From Flavobacteriales bacterium UBA4110 (GTDB taxonomy: Bacteria; Bacteroidota; Bacteroidia; Flavobacteriales; Weeksellaceae), in NCBI GenBank assembly GCA_002383165.1, contig DFXK01000003.1, forward strand, positions 194,129 to 239,869: a stretch of DNA of 45,741 nt. Reading direction: 5' to 3'. Under the pieces are notes generated by a model, which saw only the letters and a list, made by a program, of their open reading frames with translations, had not been told where the DNA came from and made no database searches. Positions 30,253 to 38,676 of the stretch are shown here, piece by piece. The translations under genes and the position numbers were made by a program. Positions within the stretch are counted from its first letter, which is position 1, and every line of letters starts with the position of its first letter.

Positions 30253-30621
30253 CTAGATTCGAACTTCATTGACACTTAATTGATCAATCAGGTTCTGCAG
30301 ATGTTCGATGTCTTTCATCACTTTCCGGTACGAAGATTTAGCATAATCTGCAAAGCTGTTGCGCTCAGGTTGTAAGCCTTCTTCATACACAGTGTTGAAT
30401 TGCGGCTTTTCTATGATATCATCTTTATAATCGTTCAGACAAGCATCTATTGCAGATCGTTTTCTTTTGCAAGTGATGCGATTCTTCAGTCTTTTGAGTG
30501 AGCTTAGCATATAAGGATTGTCATTGTAAGGATTAACGAAACTGCTTTTTTCTTGCTCTCCCTGAAATATGAAAAAACCGTCTTCCCCGGTCATTTTCAA
30601 AAACTTGTTATCAAATATCAT
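30253..30621 (-). CDS. hypothetical protein, 122 residues
   Basis: A hydrophilic protein beginning MIFDNKFLKMTGEDGFFIFQ. It continues with a Lys/Arg-rich centre (SLKRLKNRITCKRKRSAIDA) and a helical C-terminus (VMKDIEHLQNLIDQLSVNEV). No signal, membrane segment or recognised motif is present. The basic centre would permit nucleic-acid binding. It converges on the DJ-1/PfpI gene. Coding potential looks genuine from the even residue mix, but the family is unknown. Confidence 0.6.
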   Translation of the reverse strand: MIFDNKFLKMTGEDGFFIFQGEQEKSSFVNPYNDNPYMLSSLKRLKNRITCKRKRSAIDACLNDYKDDIIEKPQFNTVYEEGLQPERNSFADYAKSSYRKVMKDIEHLQNLIDQLSVNEVRI

Positions 30622-31068
30622 AATGTAAAAAGGTGTTAAGTTATACTCAAATAATTGAATTTATAGTAAGTTTATAATCAATTATAAGACCACAATCTTC
30701 TTTTAGGAGACTGATGAGCATCTTTTTTCGAAAAAATAACAGCCGCTCGTAATGAGTAGTTATAATGATGGGCATTAATATATTGTCTTGACAAAAATGA
30801 AATTAATTAATGAATTGTAAAAACAAGTTTGTACGTATGCGCTGAAAGGCCTAATGAATTGTTATGATGATAATTGCGGGGTTTTAAATGCATCAACATC
30901 ATCATCTAATAAAAATAAAAAAATATGTCTGAATAATCAGGGAAGTGGACGTATAGTTTGATTATGAAAACTAGATTAGCATCGAAATATGGATCATTAT
31001 TTTCTTTCGTTTTTTTCCAAAATCACAAAATCATAACTTATGTCAATTCATTTCCGTTGAAAAGTCTC
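30622..31068. other. non-coding gap of about 450 bases
   Basis: I see no convincing gene, RNA or terminator here. One 35-codon frame (30854-30961) exists but has no promoter, leader or family resemblance. The stretch should contain the promoter of the minus-strand gene at 30621, for which no exact box is found. Confidence 0.4.
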
Positions 31069-31076
31069 TACATTTG
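31069..31076 (+). promoter_or_regulatory. Bacteroidota -7 box before FMN reductase
   Basis: TACATTTG matches TAnnTTTG exactly and ends 22 bases before the ATG at 31099. No TTG is seen at standard spacing upstream. Confidence 0.55.
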
Positions 31077-31098
31077 GCACTTGAAAATTTACAGTTAA

Positions 31099-31635
31099 AT
31101 GAAAATAGTAGCATTCGGAGCAAGTAACTCCAGAGAATCCATCAACAAAATATTAGCAGAATACACAGCGAAACAGTTCGAAAATGCAGAAGTGGAACTG
31201 CTTGATCTTAACGATTACGAAATGCCCATCTTTAGTGTGGATAGAGAAAAGCACGACGGAATCCCAACTTTAGCTTTGAGATTTGCTGAGAAAATAGATG
31301 CTTCAGATTTATTGATTATTTCTTTTGCAGAACATAACAGTACTTATACCACAGCTTTTAAAAATATATTTGATTGGATTTCTAGAATCAAAGACAGAAA
31401 ACATTTCGGCGAAAAACCAGTATTTGTATTAGCAACTGCGCCTGGTCCTGGAGGCGGGAAAAATGTTGTTGCTCATTTCGAGACTAGAGCACCTTTTAGT
31501 GGAGCAAATATCATTCAATCATTTTCTTTACCTAAATTCAAAGAAACTTTTGATATCGAAAAAGGGATTGTAGATGAAGAAAAGAATACTGAGTTTCAGG
31601 AGAAATTGTCTGCTGTTAAAAACTTTTTTGAATAA
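31099..31635 (+). CDS. NADPH-dependent FMN reductase family protein
   Basis: A 178-residue flavodoxin-fold oxidoreductase. The N-terminal FMN-phosphate loop reads MKIVAFGASNSRESINKILA, the second flavin segment LLIISFAEHNSTYTTAFKNI, and the third block VFVLATAPGPGGGKN lies near the isoalloxazine. Relatives reduce quinones, azo dyes, chromate or free FMN using NAD(P)H; the natural substrate is unknown. It is monocistronic; the next promoter begins directly after its stop. Confidence 0.88.
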   Translation: MKIVAFGASNSRESINKILAEYTAKQFENAEVELLDLNDYEMPIFSVDREKHDGIPTLALRFAEKIDASDLLIISFAEHNSTYTTAFKNIFDWISRIKDRKHFGEKPVFVLATAPGPGGGKNVVAHFETRAPFSGANIIQSFSLPKFKETFDIEKGIVDEEKNTEFQEKLSAVKNFFE

Positions 31636-31638
31636 CAT

Positions 31639-31671
31639 TTTGGAATGTTGTGTTAAGAATGCTTAACTTTG
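31639..31671 (+). promoter_or_regulatory. promoter of the purM-upstream leader unit
   Basis: TTTG (31639-31642) and TAACTTTG (31664-31671) are spaced by 21 bases, a full Bacteroidota promoter. The -7 box ends 12 bases before the ATG of the mini-ORF at 31684. Confidence 0.7.
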
Positions 31672-31683
31672 CTACAAAGAAAA

Positions 31684-31782
31684 ATGAAATTTAATCCGAT
31701 GAAAATCCCACAACTTCATTTCAAGCAATCTATTAATTCTTGCAAAAAGAATGATACAATTGCCTCCGAACTTGTGAGCTAA
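31684..31782 (+). CDS. possible 32-residue leader peptide upstream of purM
   Basis: A mini-ORF (MKFNPMKIPQLHFKQSINSC, then KKNDTIASELVS) sits between a good promoter and a strong terminator, making a self-contained transcript of about 145 bases. It may be a leader peptide of an attenuator for purM, which begins 153 bases further on, or an independent small gene. The peptide is not enriched in any one amino acid, so classical amino-acid attenuation does not apply. Confidence 0.4.
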   Translation: MKFNPMKIPQLHFKQSINSCKKNDTIASELVS

Positions 31783-31789
31783 AATAACG

Positions 31790-31823
31790 GCCGACTATCT
31801 TAATAAGATTGTCGGCTTTTTTA
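31790..31823 (+). terminator. terminator/attenuator upstream of purM
   Basis: GCCGAC pairs with GTCGGC, extended inward by ATCTT/AAGAT, followed by six T. It ends 112 bases before purM. No second promoter with an exact -7 box is visible between it and purM, which makes read-through control possible. Confidence 0.85.
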
Positions 31824-31872
31824 TTGGAATAAAACTGAAAGTAAAGTTTGAAATAAATCTAATGAATTCCAA

Positions 31873-31906
31873 GATTCTTTCAGGTTTTCAAAAGCCTGAA
31901 AGAATC
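31873..31906. repeat. 12-bp perfect inverted repeat before purM
   Basis: GATTCTTTCAGG and CCTGAAAGAATC flank a 10-base centre. No T tract follows. CTGAAAGAATC also occurs in the palindrome at 39303-39371, so it belongs to a dispersed intergenic repeat family. It could also shape the purM leader. Confidence 0.75.
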
Positions 31907-31935
31907 GAAAGAATCGCAATTCTGAAAATCTAAAA

Positions 31936-32928
31936 ATGAGCAATACCTACAAATCAGCCGGCGTTGATAAAGAAGAAGGCTACAAAACCGTTGACAAAAT
32001 CAAGTCTGCCGTTGCCGAAACCCACAACAAAAATGTTCTTAACAATCTGGGAAGCTTCGGTGCGTTCTATGAGATTGCTGGATATAAGAATCCGGTTTTG
32101 GTCTCTGGAACAGACGGTGTAGGAACCAAACTGAAAGTAGCTTTGGATTCTAAAAAGTACGATTCTATCGGTATCGACTGCTTTGCAATGTGCGCCAACG
32201 ATATCCTTTGTCACGGTGCAAAACCATTGTTTTTCTTGGATTATTTAGCGTGTGGAAAATTGGATTCAGACATCGCTGCAGAAATCGTTCTTGGAATGGT
32301 AAATGCCTGCAAGGATAACAATTGCGCTTTGATTGGTGGTGAAACTGCCGAGATGCCGGGGATGTATCAGCCGGGCGATTATGATGTTGCCGGATTTTGC
32401 GTAGGAATTGTAGAGAAAGACCAGATTATAGACGGTTCCAAAATCAGAAAAGGAAACAAAATCATTGCGATTCCAAGTTCCGGATTTCATTCCAACGGAT
32501 TTTCATTGGTGAGAAAGATTTTCCCAAATTTCGAAGAAGAATTCGAAGGGAAACCATTATACGAGACTTTGCTCGTGCCAACAAGATTGTATTACAAAGA
32601 CATTCATAAAGTTTTGGAAGAAGTTCCTGTTTGCGGTATTGCGCACATCACAGGCGGTGGATTGTACGAGAACGTTCCGAGAATCATTCCCGAAGGACTT
32701 TGCGCCACTATTGATGAATCTAAAATCAAAGTTCCAACCGTGATGTTAGAACTAGAAAAACGAGGAAACATCGACAGAAAAGAAATGCACGGGACTTTCA
32801 ATATGGGGGTAGGAATGGTTTTGGTAACCGATGCTGAACATTCTGAAAAAATCCTTGACCTTTTGGAAGACGCCTACGAAATTGGAGAAATCACAGAAGG
32901 AAGCGAGAAAATTACTTTAAATTTTTAG
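31936..32928 (+). CDS. purM: phosphoribosylformylglycinamidine cyclo-ligase
   Basis: A 330-residue AIR synthetase, step five of purine biosynthesis: FGAM plus ATP gives 5-aminoimidazole ribotide. Family blocks are clear: YKSAGVDKEEGYKTVDKIK, GTDGVGTKLKVA, IGIDCFAMCANDILCHGAKP, LIGGETAEMPGMY and HITGGGLYENVPRIIP. Length and both PurM half-domains are normal. It precedes purN and purH on the same strand but is separated by repeat-bearing spacers, so the three are not a tight operon. Confidence 0.96.
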   Translation: MSNTYKSAGVDKEEGYKTVDKIKSAVAETHNKNVLNNLGSFGAFYEIAGYKNPVLVSGTDGVGTKLKVALDSKKYDSIGIDCFAMCANDILCHGAKPLFFLDYLACGKLDSDIAAEIVLGMVNACKDNNCALIGGETAEMPGMYQPGDYDVAGFCVGIVEKDQIIDGSKIRKGNKIIAIPSSGFHSNGFSLVRKIFPNFEEEFEGKPLYETLLVPTRLYYKDIHKVLEEVPVCGIAHITGGGLYENVPRIIPEGLCATIDESKIKVPTVMLELEKRGNIDRKEMHGTFNMGVGMVLVTDAEHSEKILDLLEDAYEIGEITEGSEKITLNF

Positions 32929-32929
32929 G

Positions 32930-33033
32930 AGCTTAATCCCGCTATCCGCTATATCTTTTTTGTTTTATGACGATTTGTTATCAGAAGAAATTGACAAAAA
33001 AAACAAAAAAGGATGCCGCTACTATCGGGGCTA
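32930..33033. repeat. dispersed palindromic repeat, copy B
   Basis: CCCGCTATCCGCTATATC followed by TTTTTT on the left and AAAAAAGGATGCCGCTACTA then TCGGGGCTA on the right mirror each other around a variable centre. The left half closely matches copy A (4930-5055). It lies between purM and purN, so it would be transcribed if the genes share an mRNA. Confidence 0.7.
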
Positions 33034-33203
33034 GGTAAATATTGTGATTAAAAGCTCTTTGCTAAGTAAAACGCCTTTATCTCAATATGTTTATTGTTTT
33101 TAAAGGAATCGATGATTATGCCAAAGGCGAATTGCGAACTTAAAAACATTGAGTATTAAAGAAAAGCTTTGCGGACTTTGCGTTTAAAAAGCATAGCATT
33201 AAA

Positions 33204-33767
33204 ATGAAAAACTTAGTCATACTAATTTCAGGTTCAGGAACCAATCTTCAAAGAATCATTGACTGTATCAGCAACGGCGAAATCCGAAATGCAAAAGTGA
33301 ATCTGGTGATTGCAGACAGAGAATGTTTCGGATTGGAAAGAGCAGAAAAATATAACATCCCGAATTTATTAATCAAACGTGGAAAAGACTTTTCCGAGAA
33401 GTTAGAAAATGCAATTCCGGAAAATACAGATTTGATTGTCTTGGCTGGTTTTCTATCCATTTTGAAACCTGAGTTCTGCCAAAAATGGGAAGGTAAGATT
33501 ATTAATATTCATCCGGCGTTGTTGCCAAAATTTGGAGGAAAAGGAATGTGGGGACATCACGTTCACAATGCTGTGATTGAAGCCGGAGAAAAAGAAAGTG
33601 GAGCAACCGTTCATTTTGTGACTTCGGGAATCGATGAAGGTGAGATTATTCTCCAAGGGAAATTTGATGTTGAAGAAAATGATACAGCTGAGACTTTAGC
33701 TCAAAAAGTTCATCAGATTGAATATGATATTTTCCCAAAAGCCATTGATTTGGTTCTTAATAAATAA
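33204..33767 (+). CDS. purN: phosphoribosylglycinamide formyltransferase
   Basis: A 187-residue GAR transformylase that transfers the formyl group of 10-formyltetrahydrofolate to GAR (purine step three). The start ILISGSGTNLQRIID is the phosphate-binding loop. The catalytic block IINIHPALLPKFGGKGMWG contains the Asn/His pair, and the Asp follows in VTSGIDEGEIILQ. The 275-base spacer upstream carries repeat copy B and no clear promoter box. Length is normal. Confidence 0.95.
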   Translation: MKNLVILISGSGTNLQRIIDCISNGEIRNAKVNLVIADRECFGLERAEKYNIPNLLIKRGKDFSEKLENAIPENTDLIVLAGFLSILKPEFCQKWEGKIINIHPALLPKFGGKGMWGHHVHNAVIEAGEKESGATVHFVTSGIDEGEIILQGKFDVEENDTAETLAQKVHQIEYDIFPKAIDLVLNK

Positions 33768-33974
33768 AATTGATTTAATTAAAGTGAAAATGGTATTTTA
33801 ATTAGTAAATTATTTTAATATAATGATTTATGAATTTTAATTCAAATTAACTTTAATCTTAAAAATGAAATCTAATAGTTCCGTTGGAGCAATCTAATAG
33901 TAGAAATCCGGAGGTGAAAGAACCGGTAAATCACAGTTTGAATAAAACTGTAAAAAGTAAAATTTGAAAGAAAA

Positions 33975-35492
33975 ATGAGTAAAAAAAGAGCACTTATCAG
34001 CGTATCTGATAAAAGCGGTTTGGTAGATTTTGCAAAATTTTTGGAAGCTAACAATTACGAATTGATTTCCACAGGCGGTACTTTCAAACATCTGAAAGAC
34101 GCCGGTCTTAATCCAATTCAGATTGATGAAGTAACCGATTTCCCTGAGATGTTGGACGGAAGAGTGAAAACGCTTCATCCAAAAGTTCACGGCGGATTGC
34201 TGGCAGTTCGTTCCAACCAGGAGCATATGAAAACAGTTCAGGATTACGAAATCGGACTGATTGATATGGTGATTGTGAATCTTTATCCGTTTTTTGAAAA
34301 CGTGAACAAGGATATTTCTCTTGACGAAAAAGTAGAATTCATCGATATCGGCGGACCTTCTATGTTGCGTTCTGCAGCTAAGAATTTTAATTCAGTTACG
34401 GTTTTGACAGATGTTAATGATTATCAAATCGTTAAAATCGAAATGGAACAGAACGGAGATACTTATCTTGAAACCAGAAAGAAATTAGCCGGTAAAGTAT
34501 TCAACTTGACTTCTGCTTATGATGCAGCAATTTCTAGTATGCTTTTGGGTGAAGAATATCCAACTTACTTAAACGCTTCTTACAAAAAGGTTTCTGACCT
34601 TAGATATGGTGAAAATCCACATCAATCTGCGGCTTATTATACTTCGACTTTCGAAAATGGTGCAATGAAAGATTTTGAGATTTTGGGAGGTAAAGAATTG
34701 TCTTTTAATAATCTTCGCGATATGGATTTGTGTTGGAAAGTGGTTAACGAATTCAAGGAAGAATTGGCTTGTTGCGCCGTAAAACATTCTACGCCTTGTG
34801 GTGTTGCAGTTGGAACAACAGCTTTGGAAACTTATACCAAAACTTTCGAATGTGACCCGGTTTCTATCTTCGGTGGAATCATCGGAATGAATTATAAAGT
34901 AGATGCTGCAACAGCGGAGGAATTAAACAAAACTTTCCTTGAAATCGTAATGGCAACAGACTTTGACGAAGAGGCTTTGGAAATTCTTAGAAAAAAGAAA
35001 AACCTTAGAATCATCAAAATCAAAAATGCAGTTACTGACAAACAAGTTTGGGTAAAAATCGATGGCGGAATGTTGGTTCAAAATGCTGACGACCAATTCT
35101 CAGAAGACATCAAATTGATGACAGAAACAGCTCCAACAGAAGAACAAAGAAAAGCTTTATTATTCTCTCAAAGAGTTGTGAAATATGTGAAATCCAATGC
35201 GATTGTGGTTTCAAATGGCGTTCAGGCCATCGGAATTGGTGGTGGACAAGTGAACAGAATTTGGGCAACGCAACAGGCAATTGAAAGAGCTAAAGAGAAA
35301 TTCGATGGCGAATTGGTTTTAGCTTCGGATGCATTTTTCCCTTTCAGAGATGTTGTAGATTTCTGCGCTCAGGGAGGTATTAAAGCAATCATTCAGCCTG
35401 GCGGAAGTATGAGAGACAATGATTCTATCGAAGCTGCAAACGAGCATAAAATCCCGATGTTGTTTACAGGAATGAGACACTTTTTACATTGA
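33975..35492 (+). CDS. purH: bifunctional AICAR transformylase/IMP cyclohydrolase
   Basis: A 505-residue bifunctional enzyme for the last two steps to IMP. The IMP cyclohydrolase (MGS-like) domain occupies about 1-195: RALISVSDKSGLVDFAKFLE, STGGTF, DFPEMLDGRVKTLHPKVHGG. The AICAR formyltransferase domain follows: LRYGENPHQSAAYY, VKHSTPCGVAVG and SDAFFPFRDVVD. All main blocks are intact. The 207 bases upstream have small hairpins (CAGTTT/AAACTG near 33940) but no recognisable riboswitch. Confidence 0.96.
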   Translation: MSKKRALISVSDKSGLVDFAKFLEANNYELISTGGTFKHLKDAGLNPIQIDEVTDFPEMLDGRVKTLHPKVHGGLLAVRSNQEHMKTVQDYEIGLIDMVIVNLYPFFENVNKDISLDEKVEFIDIGGPSMLRSAAKNFNSVTVLTDVNDYQIVKIEMEQNGDTYLETRKKLAGKVFNLTSAYDAAISSMLLGEEYPTYLNASYKKVSDLRYGENPHQSAAYYTSTFENGAMKDFEILGGKELSFNNLRDMDLCWKVVNEFKEELACCAVKHSTPCGVAVGTTALETYTKTFECDPVSIFGGIIGMNYKVDAATAEELNKTFLEIVMATDFDEEALEILRKKKNLRIIKIKNAVTDKQVWVKIDGGMLVQNADDQFSEDIKLMTETAPTEEQRKALLFSQRVVKYVKSNAIVVSNGVQAIGIGGGQVNRIWATQQAIERAKEKFDGELVLASDAFFPFRDVVDFCAQGGIKAIIQPGGSMRDNDSIEAANEHKIPMLFTGMRHFLH

Positions 35493-35514
35493 TTAATTTG
35501 TAATACATAAAACC

Positions 35515-35546
35515 AACCCTTTTAAAATTTAATTTTGAAAGGGTTT
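35515..35546 (+). terminator. intrinsic terminator after purH
   Basis: AACCCTTT pairs with AAAGGGTT, extended inward by A/T pairs, then TTATTTT. It lies 22 bases after the stop codon. Confidence 0.85.
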
Positions 35547-35695
35547 TATTTTAATATTAATAAAAATTAGCTGTAAAAATTATCATTAATGCTGATGATT
35601 TCGAGTTATGATGAAGTCTTGATTTTTTGATTAATTAATTTTATAATTCTGATAAAATTTAGCTTCAAAAGTCATTCAAAAATCGAAATAATATT

Positions 35696-35703
35696 TACAT
35701 TTG
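35696..35703 (+). promoter_or_regulatory. Bacteroidota -7 box before proline dehydrogenase
   Basis: TACATTTG is exact and ends 16 bases before the ATG at 35720, predicting a leader of about ten bases. No TTG at standard spacing is visible. Confidence 0.55.
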
Positions 35704-35719
35704 AGACCAAATTCTGGAT

Positions 35720-36883
35720 ATGAGTATTTTCAATGATACAAAGCTCGCATTTGCCGATAAAACGGATGCTCAGCTCAAAAAAGCCTATTGGATGTTCAAG
35801 GCGATTGAACAGCCTGCATTGACCAATATTGGCGTTTCACTTCTCAATTTTACAGTTAGGAACAATTTTCCGTTTGTTGATGGAATTGTGAAGCAGACTT
35901 TGTTCGAACAGTTTTGCGGTGGCGAAACCCGTGAAGAAAGTATGAAAGTGGTAAAACAGATGTTCGAACGTGGCGTTGGAAGTATCTTTGATTATTCGAT
36001 TGAAGGAAAAGAAGAGGAAGAGGTTTTTGATGCGGTTTGTAACGAAATCAAGGATATCGTTAGATTTTCTGTAGGAAATCCGGCGATTCCGTTTATCGTT
36101 TTCAAACCAACAGCTTTTGGCAGAATTGATATTTATGAAGAAGTTGGTAAAGGAAAAGAACTCACAACCAGCCAGAAAGAAGAGTGGAATAGAGTAGTTC
36201 AGCGTTTTGACGAAGTGTGTAAACTTTGTTTCGAAAGCGATAAAAAAGTGATGGTAGATGCTGAAGAAACCTGGATGCAAGATGCAGCTGACCACCTTTG
36301 CGAAGAAATGATGGAGAAATACAACAAGGAAAAAGCAATCGTTTGGAACACAATCCAGATGTACAGAACCGGACGTTTAGAATATATGAATGCTCATCTA
36401 GAAAGAGCCAGAGAAAAAGGTTATTTCATTGGTTATAAGATTGTTCGTGGCGCTTATATGGAGAAAGAAGCCGACCGTGCAAAGGCTATGAATTACCCTA
36501 ATCCTATTCAGCCCAACAAACAAGCGACTGATGATAATTACAATTCAGGAATTGATTTTGTGATGGAACATCTGGACAAGGTTTCTGCGTTTTTCGGAAC
36601 ACATAATGAGATTTCGTCTGAACTCGTAATGGATAAAATGAAAGCCAAAGGTCTTGAGCACAACAATCCGCATATCTATTTTGGACAGCTCTACGGGATG
36701 AGTGATAATATTACTTATTATTTGGCAGACCAACATTACAACGTGGCAAAATACCTTCCGTATGGACCTGTGAAAGACGTTGTACCATATTTGACGAGAC
36801 GTGCGCAGGAAAATACTTCTGTTGCCGGACAAACTGGTAGAGAGCTTGGTTTGATAAGTAAGGAATTGAAGAGAAGAAAGTAA
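35720..36883 (+). CDS. proline dehydrogenase
   Basis: A 387-residue monofunctional FAD-dependent proline dehydrogenase, oxidising L-proline to pyrroline-5-carboxylate and passing electrons to the quinone pool. The TIM-barrel blocks are visible: VMVDAEETWMQDAADHLCEE, IQMYRTGRLEYM, YKIVRGAYMEKEADRA, FFGTHNEISS and the FAD/substrate end YLPYGPVKDVVPYLTRRAQE. Its partner enzyme, P5C dehydrogenase, lies at 39391-41016 on the other strand. It has its own promoter and a bidirectional terminator. Confidence 0.94.
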   Translation: MSIFNDTKLAFADKTDAQLKKAYWMFKAIEQPALTNIGVSLLNFTVRNNFPFVDGIVKQTLFEQFCGGETREESMKVVKQMFERGVGSIFDYSIEGKEEEEVFDAVCNEIKDIVRFSVGNPAIPFIVFKPTAFGRIDIYEEVGKGKELTTSQKEEWNRVVQRFDEVCKLCFESDKKVMVDAEETWMQDAADHLCEEMMEKYNKEKAIVWNTIQMYRTGRLEYMNAHLERAREKGYFIGYKIVRGAYMEKEADRAKAMNYPNPIQPNKQATDDNYNSGIDFVMEHLDKVSAFFGTHNEISSELVMDKMKAKGLEHNNPHIYFGQLYGMSDNITYYLADQHYNVAKYLPYGPVKDVVPYLTRRAQENTSVAGQTGRELGLISKELKRRK

Positions 36884-36937
36884 ATAGATTTTAGAAGTCA
36901 GATATTAGAAGTTAGACATTTTGCAATCTTAAAAATA

Positions 36938-36963
36938 AAATCCGCTGTGAGGCGGATTTTTTT
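36938..36963. terminator. bidirectional terminator
   Basis: AAATCCGC and GCGGATTT form an 8-bp stem around TGTGAG with T on both strands. It serves proline dehydrogenase (plus) and the convergent SMI1/KNR4 gene (minus). Confidence 0.85.
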
Positions 36964-36968
36964 GTTTA

Positions 36969-37556
36969 TTATTTATAAGGAATTGTAGGAATATGCTCAT
37001 CTATTTCTTTTCCTTTGTCATCAAATAAGATATAGATTCTTGCTATTTCCGAAATTATCATTTCTTCCAAAGAATTCCATTCGTATCTTGATATAGCAGA
37101 AAATCTTTCACAACAATGAATTTTTTCAGTTTCTTTGTCAATGAACAAAAGCGAACCATCCCAATCATATGCACCAATATAAAAATAACTCTCTTTTGCA
37201 TTTTTATGTCTTTCGAAAATGTTAGGAGTTTCAATGGAATAAGGCTGCCGATTGCTAATTAAATCTCTTGAGTTATTTTTTCTTAATCCATAAAGCGAAA
37301 AAGTAGAAACCAAAATATTTAGGCCATTGCTGAAGTTTCTAAGAAAATCTTTGTATTGTTTAGGAATTTCGGTATTTAAGTTGTTTTCTAATTCTTTTAA
37401 ATCAGATTCTGATAAAGGTTTATAGATTTTATTAAGCCAAGCTTCTGTTCCAATTTGAGGAGCTTTGCCAATCAGGATTGTTTCATTTTCTGTTTGTTCT
37501 ATTCCAAGCTCTTGAAATTTGTAAACTAAATTTTTAATTTCTTGATATGAATTCAT
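36969..37556 (-). CDS. SMI1/KNR4 (SUKH) family protein
   Basis: A 195-residue SUKH-domain protein. The family core is LSESDLKELENNLNTEIPKQ, YKDFLRNFSNGLNI, followed by FYIGAYDWDGSLLFIDKETE. SUKH proteins are common as immunity proteins in bacterial toxin systems and also occur alone. No toxin gene is adjacent, so it is an orphan immunity protein or a domesticated member. It lies 23 bases downstream of the NTF2-like gene and may be co-transcribed with it. Confidence 0.85.
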   Translation of the reverse strand: MNSYQEIKNLVYKFQELGIEQTENETILIGKAPQIGTEAWLNKIYKPLSESDLKELENNLNTEIPKQYKDFLRNFSNGLNILVSTFSLYGLRKNNSRDLISNRQPYSIETPNIFERHKNAKESYFYIGAYDWDGSLLFIDKETEKIHCCERFSAISRYEWNSLEEMIISEIARIYILFDDKGKEIDEHIPTIPYK

Positions 37557-37579
37557 TTCTAAATCTAAATTAATCTCAA

Positions 37580-38023
37580 TTACTTTTTCTTCTCCGCTTT
37601 CACAGCCTGTCTAGCCAACAACTTCCAACCACTCTTAGTTTTCTGCCAAACGTACAAAATATCCAGACTCACTTCACCAGGTTCTTTGCCCAAATCGTGT
37701 GTTGTTGCATACAAATGATTACGGACAATCGCTGTTTTATCAACAATTTGGATGGATTGATTGGTATTTTCAATCGTCAAGAAATTAGACTTTTTGCTGA
37801 CCAATTTTTCTACAAATTCCTTAGCATCATCGATATGACCTCTAGAGTGTCCATAAGTCAATTCCGGCAAAATCAAAGATTCTAAAACAGCTTTGTCTCC
37901 GCTAATCATTGCTAATCTGAGTTTTTCAGAAGCTTCGGCAACAGATTGCTGGTCATTGTTTTTCTGTGCAAACAACATTGATACAGCAAAAAAACTGAAG
38001 GCTAGTAATAATTTTTTTATCAT
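37580..38023 (-). CDS. exported NTF2-like (DUF4440) protein
   Basis: A 147-residue protein with a cleavable signal peptide (residues 1-19, SMLFAQ) and an NTF2/SnoaL-like cone fold: VAEASEKLRLAMISGDKAVL, TYGHSRGHIDDAKEFVEKL, then IVDKTAIVRNHLYA and the closing strand VWQKTKSGWKLLARQAVK. Such periplasmic members bind small molecules or have lost catalysis; the ligand is unknown. Confidence 0.85.
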   Translation of the reverse strand: MIKKLLLAFSFFAVSMLFAQKNNDQQSVAEASEKLRLAMISGDKAVLESLILPELTYGHSRGHIDDAKEFVEKLVSKKSNFLTIENTNQSIQIVDKTAIVRNHLYATTHDLGKEPGEVSLDILYVWQKTKSGWKLLARQAVKAEKKK

Positions 38024-38043
38024 AGTTATTTATATATTTGAAT

Positions 38044-38051
38044 CAAAGATA
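38044..38051 (-). promoter_or_regulatory. Bacteroidota -7 box before NTF2-like gene
   Basis: On the minus strand TATCTTTG matches TAnnTTTG exactly and ends 20 bases before the ATG at 38023. Confidence 0.5.
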
Positions 38052-38112
38052 ATGAACTTGATGATAATAATTATTGAACTAATTTTTATCTTTATTTTCT
38101 AAAATTTCAAAT

Positions 38113-38631
38113 TTGAATCCAATTCTTGATATTGTTGTTCGCTCACTTGCCGTTTACTTTTTTATGGTTATTGCGGTGCGCGTTTTTGGTAAAAATCAAT
38201 TGTCACAGCTTAATGCAGGAGATGTGATTCTTTTGCTTTTGATAAGTAATGCAGTCCAAAATGCGATGGTTGGTTCTAATAGCAGTTTACAAGGTGGAAT
38301 TGTCGCTGCGTTGGTTTTGTTTGTAGCGAACTTTGTTGTGAAGAAATTTATATTTAAAAACCCAATAATCAAAGAACTGATAGAAGATCATCCTTATATT
38401 TTGGTCAAAGATGGGGTAGTGTATCCTGAGATTTTAAAGAAAGTCTCCATTTCCGAAGATGAACTGGAAGAAGCTGTTCACGAACACGGCATCGAAAATG
38501 TTTCTGATGTGAAATTGGCAATTCTGGAAGTTGATGGAAATATCAGTGTAATTTCAACTGATAAAAACACGGAACAAACCCATTATTCCAGACATAAAAC
38601 TAAGATGAAGCGAAAGTTTAGGAATCAATAA
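38113..38631 (+). CDS. DUF421/YetF family membrane protein
   Basis: A 172-residue protein with three N-terminal transmembrane helices (about 5-25, 35-52, 62-80). A cytoplasmic YetF-like domain follows (HPYILVKDGVVYPEILKKVS, VHEHGIENVSDVKLAILEVD). The TTG start at 38113 is needed to include the first helix; the first internal ATG (38164) would cut it in half. The family is widespread and of unknown function, sometimes linked to envelope or spore stress. It ends in a bidirectional terminator shared with the nicotinamidase gene. Confidence 0.85.
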   Translation: MNPILDIVVRSLAVYFFMVIAVRVFGKNQLSQLNAGDVILLLLISNAVQNAMVGSNSSLQGGIVAALVLFVANFVVKKFIFKNPIIKELIEDHPYILVKDGVVYPEILKKVSISEDELEEAVHEHGIENVSDVKLAILEVDGNISVISTDKNTEQTHYSRHKTKMKRKFRNQ

Positions 38632-38657
38632 AAAAGACTGGAGATTCCAGTCTTTTT
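38631..38657. terminator. bidirectional terminator
   Basis: AAAAAGACTGGA and TCCAGTCTTTTT form a perfect 12-bp stem around GAT. It lies between the convergent DUF421 and nicotinamidase genes and its first base is the last of the DUF421 stop codon. Confidence 0.93.
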
Positions 38658-38676
38658 ATATCAATTTTATTTCATA

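Noticed and set aside
30854..30961. 35-codon ORF in the 450-base gap before the FMN reductase
   Set aside because: No promoter box, no leader and low-complexity Ser/Asn/Lys content; not distinguishable from chance.
33768..33974. Known purine or folate riboswitch before purH
   Set aside because: The conserved cores of purine and tetrahydrofolate riboswitches are not present; only short stems are seen.
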